Shown one piece after another: positions 16,688-24,986 of a stretch of DNA of 64,000 bases; position 1 is the stretch's first letter; each line of letters opens with the position of its first letter. Source of the stretch: Treponema medium (GTDB lineage: Bacteria; Spirochaetota; Spirochaetia; Treponematales; Treponemataceae); the NCBI RefSeq assembly GCF_017161265.1, contig NZ_CP031393.1:2046001-2110000 (forward strand), read 5' to 3'. A program made the translations under genes and the position numbers. The notes under the pieces are model-generated. The model had not been told where the DNA came from. It searched no databases and saw only the letters and a program-made list of their open reading frames with translations.

Positions 16688-16739
16688 AAGAACTCCTAAA
16701 ACAGAAACCGACGATATCGTCAGTTATTTGATAAAAAGA

Positions 16740-16768
16740 ACTATATATAAACGGAATCGGATTGTCAA
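16740..16768 (-). promoter_or_regulatory. Promoter of the MATE gene
   Basis: On the minus strand, consensus TTGACA (16768-16763), a 17-bp spacer and TATAGT (16745-16740). Confidence 0.7.
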
Positions 16769-16882
16769 CCATATACAACAGTTTAATTAACAGTGCAAGC
16801 ACATCGACTGCTTTTCGCGGATTACGGTAGAATTAGGTAGAATTATATGGGAAAAAAATATTGATATTATTAAAATTTATAT

Positions 16883-16911
16883 TTGCTAATATGGAAATCA
16901 TCGTATATAAT
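16883..16911 (+). promoter_or_regulatory. Promoter of the AbgT-type gene
   Basis: TTGCTA (16883-16888), a 17-bp spacer and consensus TATAAT (16906-16911), about 50 bp before the ATG at 16963, in AT-rich DNA. Confidence 0.55.
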
Positions 16912-16962
16912 TGAGAATATTATCGCATTATGATATGCGAAAACTATTTTCTAGGAGTTCTT

Positions 16963-18513
16963 ATGAGTACAAAAAAGAACAAGGAAGTCTCAGGCTTTCT
17001 CAAGGGTGTTGAAAGGATTGGGAATAAGCTGCCGCATCCGGCGATGTTATTCTTTATCCTCAGCATTATCGTTGTCTTTATTTCCGCCATTGTAGCGGCT
17101 GTTGGTGCGCCGGTTACCTATTTTGACGCAAAAAAAGGACAGGAAGTAACGATAAAGGCTGTTTCGCTTTTGAATGTCGAGGGATTTCGCTATATTTTGA
17201 ACAGCGCAACGAAAAACTTTACCGGTTTTGCGCCGCTTGGTACGGTATTGGTCGCAATGCTCGGTATCGGCGTTGCCGAGTGGACAGGGCTCATCAATAC
17301 CTCATTGAAAAAGCTCCTCAGTAATGTTAACCCTCGGTTGATGACAGCGGTTGTCGTTTTTGCAGGTATCATCAGTAATATTGCTTCCGATGCAGGCTAC
17401 GTTGTAGTTATTCCGCTTGGCGCTATTGTGTTTGCAAATGCCGGACGGCACCCGTTGGCAGGTCTTGCTGCTGCTTTTGCCGGTGTTTCAGGCGGCTTCT
17501 CTGCAAACCTCGTACTGGGAACTACCGACCCGCTATTAACCGGTATTACTATTGAAGCGCTTCACAATGCCGGTATGGATATTCCGCTTGATCCGACGTG
17601 TAACTGGTACTTTATGATGGTTTCAACAGTCTTGCTGACAATCGTTGGAACTTTGGTAACCGAAAAAATCGTAGAAAAAAACTTAGGCGAATATCATGGA
17701 ACCTATCAGCCGGACAATATACCGGTTTCTGCGGAAGAAACACAGGGATTAAAACGTGCCGGTATTTCTATTTTGATTATGGTGGTCATACTTATTATCG
17801 GAATGTTCGGTTTGCCCGGTCTTCCGTCTCTCGCCATATTAAAAGAAGTGAATCCAAAAACAGGGGTCAGTTCCCTCAGCAATTTTATGCACGGTGGTTT
17901 GCTCCCCGTTATCTTAATCCTTTTCTTGGTACCCGGCTTAGTATACGGTAAAAAATTGGGAAAAATTAAGAATTCCGGCGACCTCGTAAAAGGAATGACA
18001 CATGGAATGAACTCAATGGCCGGTTACCTTGTACTGGCATTCTTTGCAGCACAGTTCGTCAGCTACTTCGGTAAAACAAACCTCGGAACCATTCTTTCCG
18101 TAAACGGTGCAAACTTTTTAAAGAGCATCGGATTTACCGGCTTACCGCTTATCATCGCATTCGTTATTATTTCCGCTTTCTTGAACCTCTTTATCGGTTC
18201 CGCCTCTGCAAAATGGGGAATCATGGCGCCGATTTTTGTACCGATGATGGTAAACCTCGGTCTTTCACCGGCTTTAACGCAGGTTGCATATCGTATTGGA
18301 GATTCCAGCACCAATATCATCACTCCGCTGATGAGCTACTTTGCGATGATCGTCGTCTTTATGAAAAAGTATGATGAGGATTCCGGTCTTGGAACATTGA
18401 TATCGATAATGTTGCCGTATTCAATCGCGTTCCTGCTTTCATGGCTCGGCTTGATGATTATCTGGTATGTAACCGGCTTACCGCTCGGTCCGGGAGCATT
18501 CTTAACATTATAA
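16963..18513 (+). CDS. AbgT family transporter
   Basis: A 516-residue membrane protein of the AbgT family (p-aminobenzoyl-glutamate transporters/antimetabolite exporters). Marks are ERIGNKLPHPAMLFFILS at the N-terminus, FAPLGTVLVAMLGIGVAE, ASDAGYVVVIPLGAIVF, GFSANLVLGTTDPLL and RIGDSSTNIITPLMSYFA. Family members take up or export p-aminobenzoyl-glutamate and some export sulfonamides; which applies here is open. ATG at 16963 with AGGAGTT 5 nt upstream; an in-frame ATG 33 bp earlier lacks such a site. Family-1 repeat downstream. Confidence 0.88.
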   Translation: MSTKKNKEVSGFLKGVERIGNKLPHPAMLFFILSIIVVFISAIVAAVGAPVTYFDAKKGQEVTIKAVSLLNVEGFRYILNSATKNFTGFAPLGTVLVAMLGIGVAEWTGLINTSLKKLLSNVNPRLMTAVVVFAGIISNIASDAGYVVVIPLGAIVFANAGRHPLAGLAAAFAGVSGGFSANLVLGTTDPLLTGITIEALHNAGMDIPLDPTCNWYFMMVSTVLLTIVGTLVTEKIVEKNLGEYHGTYQPDNIPVSAEETQGLKRAGISILIMVVILIIGMFGLPGLPSLAILKEVNPKTGVSSLSNFMHGGLLPVILILFLVPGLVYGKKLGKIKNSGDLVKGMTHGMNSMAGYLVLAFFAAQFVSYFGKTNLGTILSVNGANFLKSIGFTGLPLIIAFVIISAFLNLFIGSASAKWGIMAPIFVPMMVNLGLSPALTQVAYRIGDSSTNIITPLMSYFAMIVVFMKKYDEDSGLGTLISIMLPYSIAFLLSWLGLMIIWYVTGLPLGPGAFLTL

Positions 18514-18521
18514 GGTATTTA

Positions 18522-18620
18522 GGAAACCTCTAAAAATATCAAGCCTATCGGCTTGTTCTGTAAAGAAATATTTTATCATATCTGCTAAAGTGGATTACGA
18601 ACCGGTTTTTAGAGGTTTCC
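18522..18620 (+). repeat. Palindromic repeat, family 1 (copy a, 99 bp)
   Basis: Perfect 15-bp terminal arms GGAAACCTCTAAAAA and TTTTTAGAGGTTTCC enclose two small hairpins, AAGCC-TATC-GGCTT and a weaker one around TCTGCTAAAGTGGA. Four other copies are at 20811, 28561, 51572 and 61293. Confidence 0.9.
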
Positions 18621-18666
18621 ACTCGTTTATCCTTATCCCTCGCAAAGAGGAGGCGCTTGAGTCCTC

Positions 18667-20142
18667 ATGAATGTTTTAGCTGAAAAATGTAAAGAAGTTA
18701 TTTTTTCAGTTTTACCCATTGCCGTGTTAATTTGTATTTTGAACTTCCTTTTTGTGCGGGTTGATTATACTTTTTTTATTCAGTTTTTAATCGGCGTTGT
18801 TTTTATCTGCCTCGGACTTACGATATTCCTATTCGGAATAGACATCGGTATTACGCCGATCGGTGATGTGATGGGGCAGTTTATCACTGCGAAAAATAAA
18901 ATATCGGTGGTTATTATCGGGGCGCTCATACTCGGCTTTTTTATTTCGATTGCCGAACCCGATCTGCAAATCCTCGGCGCTCAAGTTATGCAAGTCACCA
19001 AGGGGGCAATCCCGCAAACCACGCTGATTGTTATCGTTTCAATCGGTGTCGCGGTATTTCTTGCCGTCGGATTATTAACTATTGTCTATCATATCCCGCA
19101 GCATAAAGCTTTTACTTTCTCCTATGGATTGATATTGCTCTGTTCGATTTTTTCGGTACGGGAGGGCATATCGATTGCCTTTGATTCTTCGGGTGCAACA
19201 ACCGGCGCGATTACGGTGCCTTTTGTTCTGGCAATAGCAGCAGGTGTTTCCCGCATGAAGAAAAACTCCATCGCATCGGAAACGGATTCTTTCGGACTTG
19301 TCGGGATGGTTTCGGCGGGAGCAATCTTGAGCGTACTTGCAATAACCTTGATACGGCAGTTACCGACCTTTGATGACAATTTCAGCATTTCGGAGCCTGC
19401 TGCCGGAGCCTCAATCCTTACCGCCATATCCGAAGCACTCAAACATGCAGCCTCTGAATCGGCACTCTCGCTGTTACCGATTGCGGTTATCTTTTTACTC
19501 ACCGATGTATGTTCGTTACGGTTGAAAAAGAATACCTTGAGCGGAATTATTAAAGGGATGATTATCACCTTTGTCGGCTTAATGTTATTTTTAGCGGGAG
19601 TAAAAGCAGGCTTTTTGGATCTCGGCTTTCTGATTGGGCATAAAATCGGAGAGATTGCAAATCTGCCACTCATTTTAATCATCGGGGCTTTTATCGGCTG
19701 TGTGGTCATCCTTGCGGAGCCGGCCGTCTATGTATTGACCAAGCAAATTGAAACCGTCAGCGCCGGCTATATTCCGAGAAAGCTGGTACTCATCTTCCTT
19801 GCACTCGGCGTGAGTATTGCGACATTTCTTTCTATGCTGCGGATTGTCATTCCCGCATTTCAGCTCTGGCATATTCTATTACCGGGATACATGGTCGCGC
19901 TTGCACTTTCGTGGATTGTACCGGAGCTGTTTGTCGGTATGGCTTTTGACGCAGGAGGGGTCGCATCGGGGCCAATGACGGCGACATTCGTACTCTCCTT
20001 TGCGCAAGGGCTGGCGGCAGCAACGCCGGGTGCAAACGTACTTATCGACGGGTTCGGTATTATCGCGGCGGTCGCTTTGGCGCCGGTTATCTCGCTGCAA
20101 GTGCTGGGATTACTGTTTTATTTAAAACAACGAAATGTGTAA
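18667..20142 (+). CDS. DUF1538 family membrane protein
   Basis: A 491-residue membrane protein made of two DUF1538 repeats (about 1-240 and 250-490). The repeats share LGLTIFLFGIDIGITPIGD and LMLFLAGVKAGFLDLGFLIG, then ISIAEPDLQIL and VILAEPAVYVL, and GISIAFDSSGATTGA and GMAFDAGGVASGPMTATF. The internal duplication and buried small-residue/AEP motifs resemble a transporter with inverted or repeated halves, but the substrate is unknown. The P-II-like gene follows after 15 bp, so a P-II-regulated transporter is a reasonable inference. A family-1 repeat separates it from the AbgT gene. Confidence 0.85.
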   Translation: MNVLAEKCKEVIFSVLPIAVLICILNFLFVRVDYTFFIQFLIGVVFICLGLTIFLFGIDIGITPIGDVMGQFITAKNKISVVIIGALILGFFISIAEPDLQILGAQVMQVTKGAIPQTTLIVIVSIGVAVFLAVGLLTIVYHIPQHKAFTFSYGLILLCSIFSVREGISIAFDSSGATTGAITVPFVLAIAAGVSRMKKNSIASETDSFGLVGMVSAGAILSVLAITLIRQLPTFDDNFSISEPAAGASILTAISEALKHAASESALSLLPIAVIFLLTDVCSLRLKKNTLSGIIKGMIITFVGLMLFLAGVKAGFLDLGFLIGHKIGEIANLPLILIIGAFIGCVVILAEPAVYVLTKQIETVSAGYIPRKLVLIFLALGVSIATFLSMLRIVIPAFQLWHILLPGYMVALALSWIVPELFVGMAFDAGGVASGPMTATFVLSFAQGLAAATPGANVLIDGFGIIAAVALAPVISLQVLGLLFYLKQRNV

Positions 20143-20157
20143 AAAAGGAAATACGAC

Positions 20158-20799
20158 ATGACCGCTTTTTCAGTATTGATCATTTTAGTGCCGCATGGGC
20201 AAGCGCGGAAAATTATCCACGAAGGCAGGGAGCTCGGCCTCATTGGCGCAACAACACTGCTTGCTCAAGGCACGGTAAAAAGTAAGCTGCTCGATTTTCT
20301 CGGCATCAATCAAATCCAAAAGGAATTGATTTTGACGATGGGAGAACATGATAAACTTGCCTCGATTATGGAGGAACTGAACCGGCGCCATCAAGTAACC
20401 AGAAAAAATTTCGGCATTGCGTTCATCATTCCGATTACCTATTCAAACAAACATTTCAGCGGAGCACTGCCGCCGGAAACGCAAAAGGAGATACAAGCTA
20501 TGAAGTCAGCGATTTTTACAATTGTAGATAGAGGACGAGCTAATGATGTGGTGGACGCTACCATAGAAGCGGGAGCACGCGGGGGCACCATCCTTCACGC
20601 CCGTGGTTCAGGCGCGAATCAAACAAAGCTGATTTTCGATATTGAAATAGAACCCGAAAAAGAAATTGTCTTAACAATTGTAGATCCCGAACAGGTTGAA
20701 CCCGTCGTTGCCGCCATCCGCAGCCATAGCGATATTGAAAAGGACGGCCACGGCATCTTATTCGTGCTGCCCATCACCGACGCCTACGGAATAAAATAA
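20158..20799 (+). CDS. Tandem P-II-like signalling protein
   Basis: A 213-residue protein with two P-II-like ferredoxin folds in one chain. Domain 1 (about 1-105) starts FSVLIILVPHGQARKIIHEG. Domain 2 (about 110-213) starts AIFTIVDRGRANDVVDATIEAGARGGTI and ends HGILFVLPI. In ordinary P-II proteins a trimer of single domains binds ATP/ADP and 2-oxoglutarate and docks on a transporter. Here domain 2 keeps the ARGGTI-like T-loop base and domain 1 is more divergent. It starts 15 bp after the DUF1538 gene and probably controls that membrane protein. The effector is unknown. Confidence 0.8.
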   Translation: MTAFSVLIILVPHGQARKIIHEGRELGLIGATTLLAQGTVKSKLLDFLGINQIQKELILTMGEHDKLASIMEELNRRHQVTRKNFGIAFIIPITYSNKHFSGALPPETQKEIQAMKSAIFTIVDRGRANDVVDATIEAGARGGTILHARGSGANQTKLIFDIEIEPEKEIVLTIVDPEQVEPVVAAIRSHSDIEKDGHGILFVLPITDAYGIK

Positions 20800-20810
20800 A
20801 CAGTTGGGCA

Positions 20811-20899
20811 GTTCTAAAAACTGCAAGCCTATCGGCTTTTTCTGTAAAGAATGATTTATTATATCCGCTAAAGCGGATTGCGAAACAGTTTTTAGAGGT
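20811..20899 (+). repeat. Palindromic repeat, family 1 (copy b)
   Basis: TTCTAAAAACTG and CAGTTTTTAGAGG ends, with hairpins AAGCC-TATC-GGCTT and TCCGC-TAAA-GCGGA inside. It lies between the P-II-like gene and rsmG and may end the first transcript. Confidence 0.88.
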
Positions 20900-20962
20900 G
20901 AGCTTTGCTCACCGATTTTCTTTAGATTTAATTTGCAATCGGCATTGGGAGTGCACTTTACA

Positions 20963-21649
20963 ATGGATACACAAAACACGGAACTTTTACAAGCGGGATT
21001 AGCCGCATTACATATTGAAGACCGCCAAGGAAAATTGGTAGATATGTTAACGCGATACATTCGCGAACTTGAAACGTTTAATGCCGCATTTAATTTGATA
21101 AAGGTACAAAACACTCAAGAGCTGATTATCAAACATATCCTCGACAGCCTTGCGCCGTGGGAAGCGTTAGCGCACCGGCTCGATTCACACAAAAGCGAAG
21201 ACACCTGTACTATTGCGGATATCGGTTCGGGAGCGGGGCTGCCGGGTATTCCGCTTGCATGTCTGTTTTTACTTAAAGATCCGAGCATTAAATTTACGTT
21301 AATAGAGCGGATGCACAAACGATGCGCTGTTTTGGAAAACGTACAAGCCATGCTAGGGTTGACCAATACCTCTGTGCTGGAATCCGAGGCAGAAAAAGCT
21401 CCTGCCGATTATTTTGATATTGCCGTATTCCGAGCATTTCGGCCGCTTGACCGCACAATGCTTGCGACCCTGCAAAAACGAATTCGCAGTACCGGTATCT
21501 TAGCTGCCTACAAGGGAAAACGCACCGCAATTGAAGAAGAGATGCAAGCTTTGGGCGCTTATAAACCGGACTATCAGGTGATACCGGTACAAACACCCTT
21601 TTATGACGCGGAACGGAATCTCGTTATCATCCCCAAAGAAAAACTTTAG
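20963..21649 (+). CDS. rsmG: 16S rRNA (guanine527-N7)-methyltransferase RsmG
   Basis: A 228-residue class I methyltransferase of the RsmG/GidB family. It has the helical N-terminus (YIRELETFNAAFNLIKV), HILDSLAPW, the SAM-binding loop ADIGSGAGLPGIPLA, and AVFRAFRPLDRTM. It methylates G527 of 16S rRNA, and loss gives low-level streptomycin resistance in other bacteria. I chose the ATG at 20963, preceded by GGGAG at 11 nt; a longer frame would begin inside A/T-rich DNA next to a repeat. It seems to be transcribed alone, convergent with birA. Confidence 0.9.
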   Translation: MDTQNTELLQAGLAALHIEDRQGKLVDMLTRYIRELETFNAAFNLIKVQNTQELIIKHILDSLAPWEALAHRLDSHKSEDTCTIADIGSGAGLPGIPLACLFLLKDPSIKFTLIERMHKRCAVLENVQAMLGLTNTSVLESEAEKAPADYFDIAVFRAFRPLDRTMLATLQKRIRSTGILAAYKGKRTAIEEEMQALGAYKPDYQVIPVQTPFYDAERNLVIIPKEKL

Positions 21650-21696
21650 GACGCCTCTTAAAATACGATCTGTTTTTAACGGCTCCTGTAAACTGA

Positions 21697-22446
21697 TTAA
21701 TAGATCAATTCACCTGAATAGTACCGGCGTTCCTTATCCTCTTCCGTAATGCACAGCGCTCCGTCCGGCGCGATACCGGTAAGAATACCTTCGACGACGT
21801 CGTTCTCCTGTTGCCCGCGCATAAAGCGTACTACAGAACCTCGCTTCCAAAGCCGGTGGCTGATTTCCTCGTTCCAATCGCGGCGGCTAAGACATTCCTG
21901 TATTTGAGTCAGCAGCGCAGGAATAAACACTTCAAACGTGGGGCATTTGTCGGCGCCGATGATCATTGCAAGCGAAGTTGCCGTGTGTTCTATACTGCGC
22001 AAAAAAGCTGTTTGAAGCAGGTTAATACCGACACCGGCAAGAACACAGCCGCCCGCACTTTCGCACAGGATGCCGGCAGCTTTTTTCCCATTGATAAAGA
22101 TATCATTCGGCCACTTAACGGCAGTCCGCACACCGGAAGGCAAAAACGAATCGAGTGTTAAACTTACTGCCAGCCCTATCCGCAGCGTAAAATCGGTGGA
22201 TGCAGGCTGCCTCAAAATAAGCGTACCAAGCAGGTTTTCCCCTGCAGGAGAAAGCCATTGCCGACCGGACATGCGGCCTCGCCCCTCCGTCTGATAACCG
22301 GCATAGATGAATGTTCCGTCCGGACAACCGTCCGCAAGACATTCGCGGGCAGCTTGCAATGTAGAATCGGTACGCGCGTAATAATATACAGGTGCCTTAA
22401 AAGGATTTGTGATTGAGGTTGTTTCTCGTTTTTGTTGCGGTATCAA
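21697..22446 (-). CDS. birA: Biotin--[acetyl-CoA-carboxylase] ligase, catalytic domain only
   Basis: A 249-residue biotin protein ligase with the biotinyl-AMP loop TEGRGRMSGRQWLSP (about 54-68), KWPNDIFINGKKAAGIL and a C-terminal SH3-like domain (VEGILTGIAPDGALCI). It attaches biotin to carboxylase subunits. There is no N-terminal HTH domain, so it cannot repress biotin genes as E. coli BirA does. The start codon is TTG: TTGA overlaps the stop of the exonuclease gene, and GGAG lies 8 nt upstream. No in-frame ATG occurs before the catalytic loop, which supports the TTG. Confidence 0.88.
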   Translation of the reverse strand: MIPQQKRETTSITNPFKAPVYYYARTDSTLQAARECLADGCPDGTFIYAGYQTEGRGRMSGRQWLSPAGENLLGTLILRQPASTDFTLRIGLAVSLTLDSFLPSGVRTAVKWPNDIFINGKKAAGILCESAGGCVLAGVGINLLQTAFLRSIEHTATSLAMIIGADKCPTFEVFIPALLTQIQECLSRRDWNEEISHRLWKRGSVVRFMRGQQENDVVEGILTGIAPDGALCITEEDKERRYYSGELIY

Positions 22447-23093
22447 AATAAACTCCGTGAATAATCTTTCTCTTTTTGCTCCGTTTCGGGAGCTAACAGG
22501 CTTGTAGCATCCGTTTCTGCACGGATTTTTTCTACAAGCTCGGGATTGTTTTTTAAAAATCTGCTTAAAATCTTTTCAAAAAGCTCCATACAAACGCGAG
22601 CATCATCTTCGGCGCGGTGAGCTTCCAGCGCCGTAATGCCGAACTGCACGGCAAGATCCTGCAATGCATAGCTGGAAAGTCCGGGAAATACTTCCTTTGC
22701 AAATATCCGCGTATCGACGGCTTTATTGGTTAAAGTCGGTTTTCCAGCGCGCTTTAACTCCGCATTAACATAGTTAATGTCAAACGGAGCATTATGCGCA
22801 ACTAAAACACCGGTACCGATAAAATCGAAAAAGTCAGGAAAAACATCGGCAATCAACGGCTTATCCTTCAACATCTCATCGGTGATTCCGTTTACCTTGC
22901 CTGCCTCCTCCGGCATCGGCATTTCAGGATTGATAAGCACATTGTACCGGGCAATGACACCGCGCCGATCGAACTTTACCGCACCGATTTCGACAATTCG
23001 CCCCGATGAGGGATCAAGACCGGTTGTTTCGGTATCAAAAGCGATAAAGGCCGCCGTGTCGTATACGGCAGCCAACCAATCATAACTCGTCAT
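22443..23093 (-). CDS. DnaQ-like DEDDh 3'-5' exonuclease
   Basis: A 216-residue exonuclease of the DEDDh class: FDTETTGLD (Asp20, Glu22), AHNAPFDINYVN (third acidic residue), and HRAEDDARVC (general-base His and last Asp). It resembles the proofreading epsilon domain of DNA polymerase III and stand-alone DNA/RNA trimming enzymes; the exact role cannot be settled. Its ATG overlaps the stop of the phosphohexomutase (TAATG), and its own stop overlaps the birA start. The three genes therefore form a tightly coupled operon. Confidence 0.85.
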   Translation of the reverse strand: MTSYDWLAAVYDTAAFIAFDTETTGLDPSSGRIVEIGAVKFDRRGVIARYNVLINPEMPMPEEAGKVNGITDEMLKDKPLIADVFPDFFDFIGTGVLVAHNAPFDINYVNAELKRAGKPTLTNKAVDTRIFAKEVFPGLSSYALQDLAVQFGITALEAHRAEDDARVCMELFEKILSRFLKNNPELVEKIRAETDATSLLAPETEQKEKDYSRSLF

Positions 23094-24850
23094 TAGACAA
23101 GAGTGTCCAGTGCTTGAGCAAAAATTTTAACCTGCTGTTCCGCTTTGGTCTGAGCAGCGGCAACATCCTTACCCTGTACCGGCTGCGGGTGGATGATATA
23201 AAACTTGATCTTAGGTTCGGTACCGCTCGGACGGACACTGATAATTGTTCCGTCTTCAAGATAATACTGCAGCACATTACTTACCGGAAGATGTACTGTT
23301 TCTTTCTTATCGGGAGTAAGCGGATTATAGGAACATGATTGATCGATGTCGCGGATGGTGAGAACCTTTACACCGGCAATATCCTTTAATGCGGAAGTAC
23401 GGAGTTTTATCATCATATTTTTCATAATTTCTACGCCTTCCGCACCCGGGAACACCTTGTTGATGGTTGTTTCGCAGAAGCAACCGTACTGTATAAAGAG
23501 TTCGTCTAAACGCTCTAACAAGCTCTTCCCTTGTTTACGCCAATAAAGCGACATCTCGGCGCAAAGTGCGGAGGCTGCAATTCCGTCTTTATCGCGGATT
23601 TCCATCCCGAAATTATAGCCGTAGCTTTCCTCAAAACCATAGATATAATGATACCCTTGTTTGGTAATCTCGTCAGCCTTATTGCAAATCCATTTAAAAC
23701 CGGTTAGGCATTCAAAGGATTCAACTCCGTAACCTTTTGCGATGCGGTCGCACAGGTGGGACGTTACAATAGAACGAACAATAGCAGGTTTTGCCGGCAT
23801 AACACCGAATTCTTTTGCAGTTAGGCAGAGGTAGTCGGTAAAAAGAGCACCCATCTGGTTGCCGGTGATAAGGTGCATCTTTCCGGTGCTGTCTTTTACC
23901 GCCGAAGCGAAACGGTCAGCATCAGGGTCGGTTGCCATTAAAATATCGGCGCCTTCTTTTTCCGCCAATTCAATCGCCATTTTAAGCGCAGCCGGGTCTT
24001 CGGGGTTAGGGTAGCTGACTGTTGGGAAATTTCCATCCGGCTGACGCTGTTCCGGCACGGTGATGATGTTAAAGCCCATATCGCCGAGTACTTTTTCGAC
24101 ATGCATCGCACCGGTACCATGCAGCGGGGTGTAGACAATTTTTACGGACTTGGACATTTCTTTAATAAGATCACCGCGGTGCAGCTTGGCTTTAACGCTC
24201 GCCCAGTATTTTTCGTCTATCTCTTTATCGATGATGATGAGTTTACCGTTCTTAATTGCTTCGTCGCGGTTCATCATGTTAATTTTCTTAACCGTGTTTA
24301 CTTTGTCGATAATGCCCTTATCGTGGGGTGGAATAACTTGCGCTCCATCATTCCAATAGGCTTTGTATCCATTATACTGCGGCGGATTGTGAGAAGCGGT
24401 AACAACAACGCCGGTATCGCAGCCAAGCTGCCGGATTGCATAGGAAAGCTCCGGTGTCGGACGCAATGCCGAAAACAAATAGACCGTAAAACCGTTCGCT
24501 GCAAAAATGAGGGCGGTTGCCTCTGCAAACACATCCGAATAGCGGCGCGAATCGTGGGCAATAACGGCTTTTAATGTTCCGCTCTTTGCCTTTTCGGGGA
24601 AGGTTTCGATAATATAGTCGGCAAGTCCTTGAGTCGCCTTTTTAATCACCATAGGATTCATCCGGTTTGTTCCGCCGCCGATAATCCCGCGCAAACCACC
24701 GGTTCCGAATTCCAATTGACGGTAGAAGCGGTCAAACAGCTCTTTCTCATCGTTCTTTGCAATGAGCGCTTCTACTTCTTTTACGAATGCCGGATCAGTT
24801 TCTTCCGCCATGTACTGCTTTGCATAGGTCAGAATGGTATTACTATCCAT
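23093..24850 (-). CDS. Phosphoglucomutase/phosphomannomutase
   Basis: A 585-residue alpha-D-phosphohexomutase. Visible are GTGGLRGIIGGGTNRMN, the catalytic phosphoserine loop VVVTASHNPPQYNGYK, the metal site ATDPDADRF, the sugar-binding loop GFEESYGYNFG, and the phosphate-binding SVRPSGTEPKIKFYI. It interconverts hexose-1- and hexose-6-phosphates, feeding cell-wall and glycan precursors. The length fits the PgcA/phosphopentomutase-2-like branch. I chose the ATG at 24850 (GAGGAG 8 nt upstream) over an in-frame ATG 24 bp earlier. First gene of a three-gene operon. Confidence 0.88.
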   Translation of the reverse strand: MDSNTILTYAKQYMAEETDPAFVKEVEALIAKNDEKELFDRFYRQLEFGTGGLRGIIGGGTNRMNPMVIKKATQGLADYIIETFPEKAKSGTLKAVIAHDSRRYSDVFAEATALIFAANGFTVYLFSALRPTPELSYAIRQLGCDTGVVVTASHNPPQYNGYKAYWNDGAQVIPPHDKGIIDKVNTVKKINMMNRDEAIKNGKLIIIDKEIDEKYWASVKAKLHRGDLIKEMSKSVKIVYTPLHGTGAMHVEKVLGDMGFNIITVPEQRQPDGNFPTVSYPNPEDPAALKMAIELAEKEGADILMATDPDADRFASAVKDSTGKMHLITGNQMGALFTDYLCLTAKEFGVMPAKPAIVRSIVTSHLCDRIAKGYGVESFECLTGFKWICNKADEITKQGYHYIYGFEESYGYNFGMEIRDKDGIAASALCAEMSLYWRKQGKSLLERLDELFIQYGCFCETTINKVFPGAEGVEIMKNMMIKLRTSALKDIAGVKVLTIRDIDQSCSYNPLTPDKKETVHLPVSNVLQYYLEDGTIISVRPSGTEPKIKFYIIHPQPVQGKDVAAAQTKAEQQVKIFAQALDTLV

Positions 24851-24986
24851 GATCGAGTCTCCTCTAATAATCAACGTTCGGATATTTTCGACAGGGATCT
24901 AAAAATTCAAATCGTTTTCATATCCCGCTATCTATTTAGTGTAACCTTTTTTTATAGATTACGCAAGGTAAATACTTCACGGGTAT

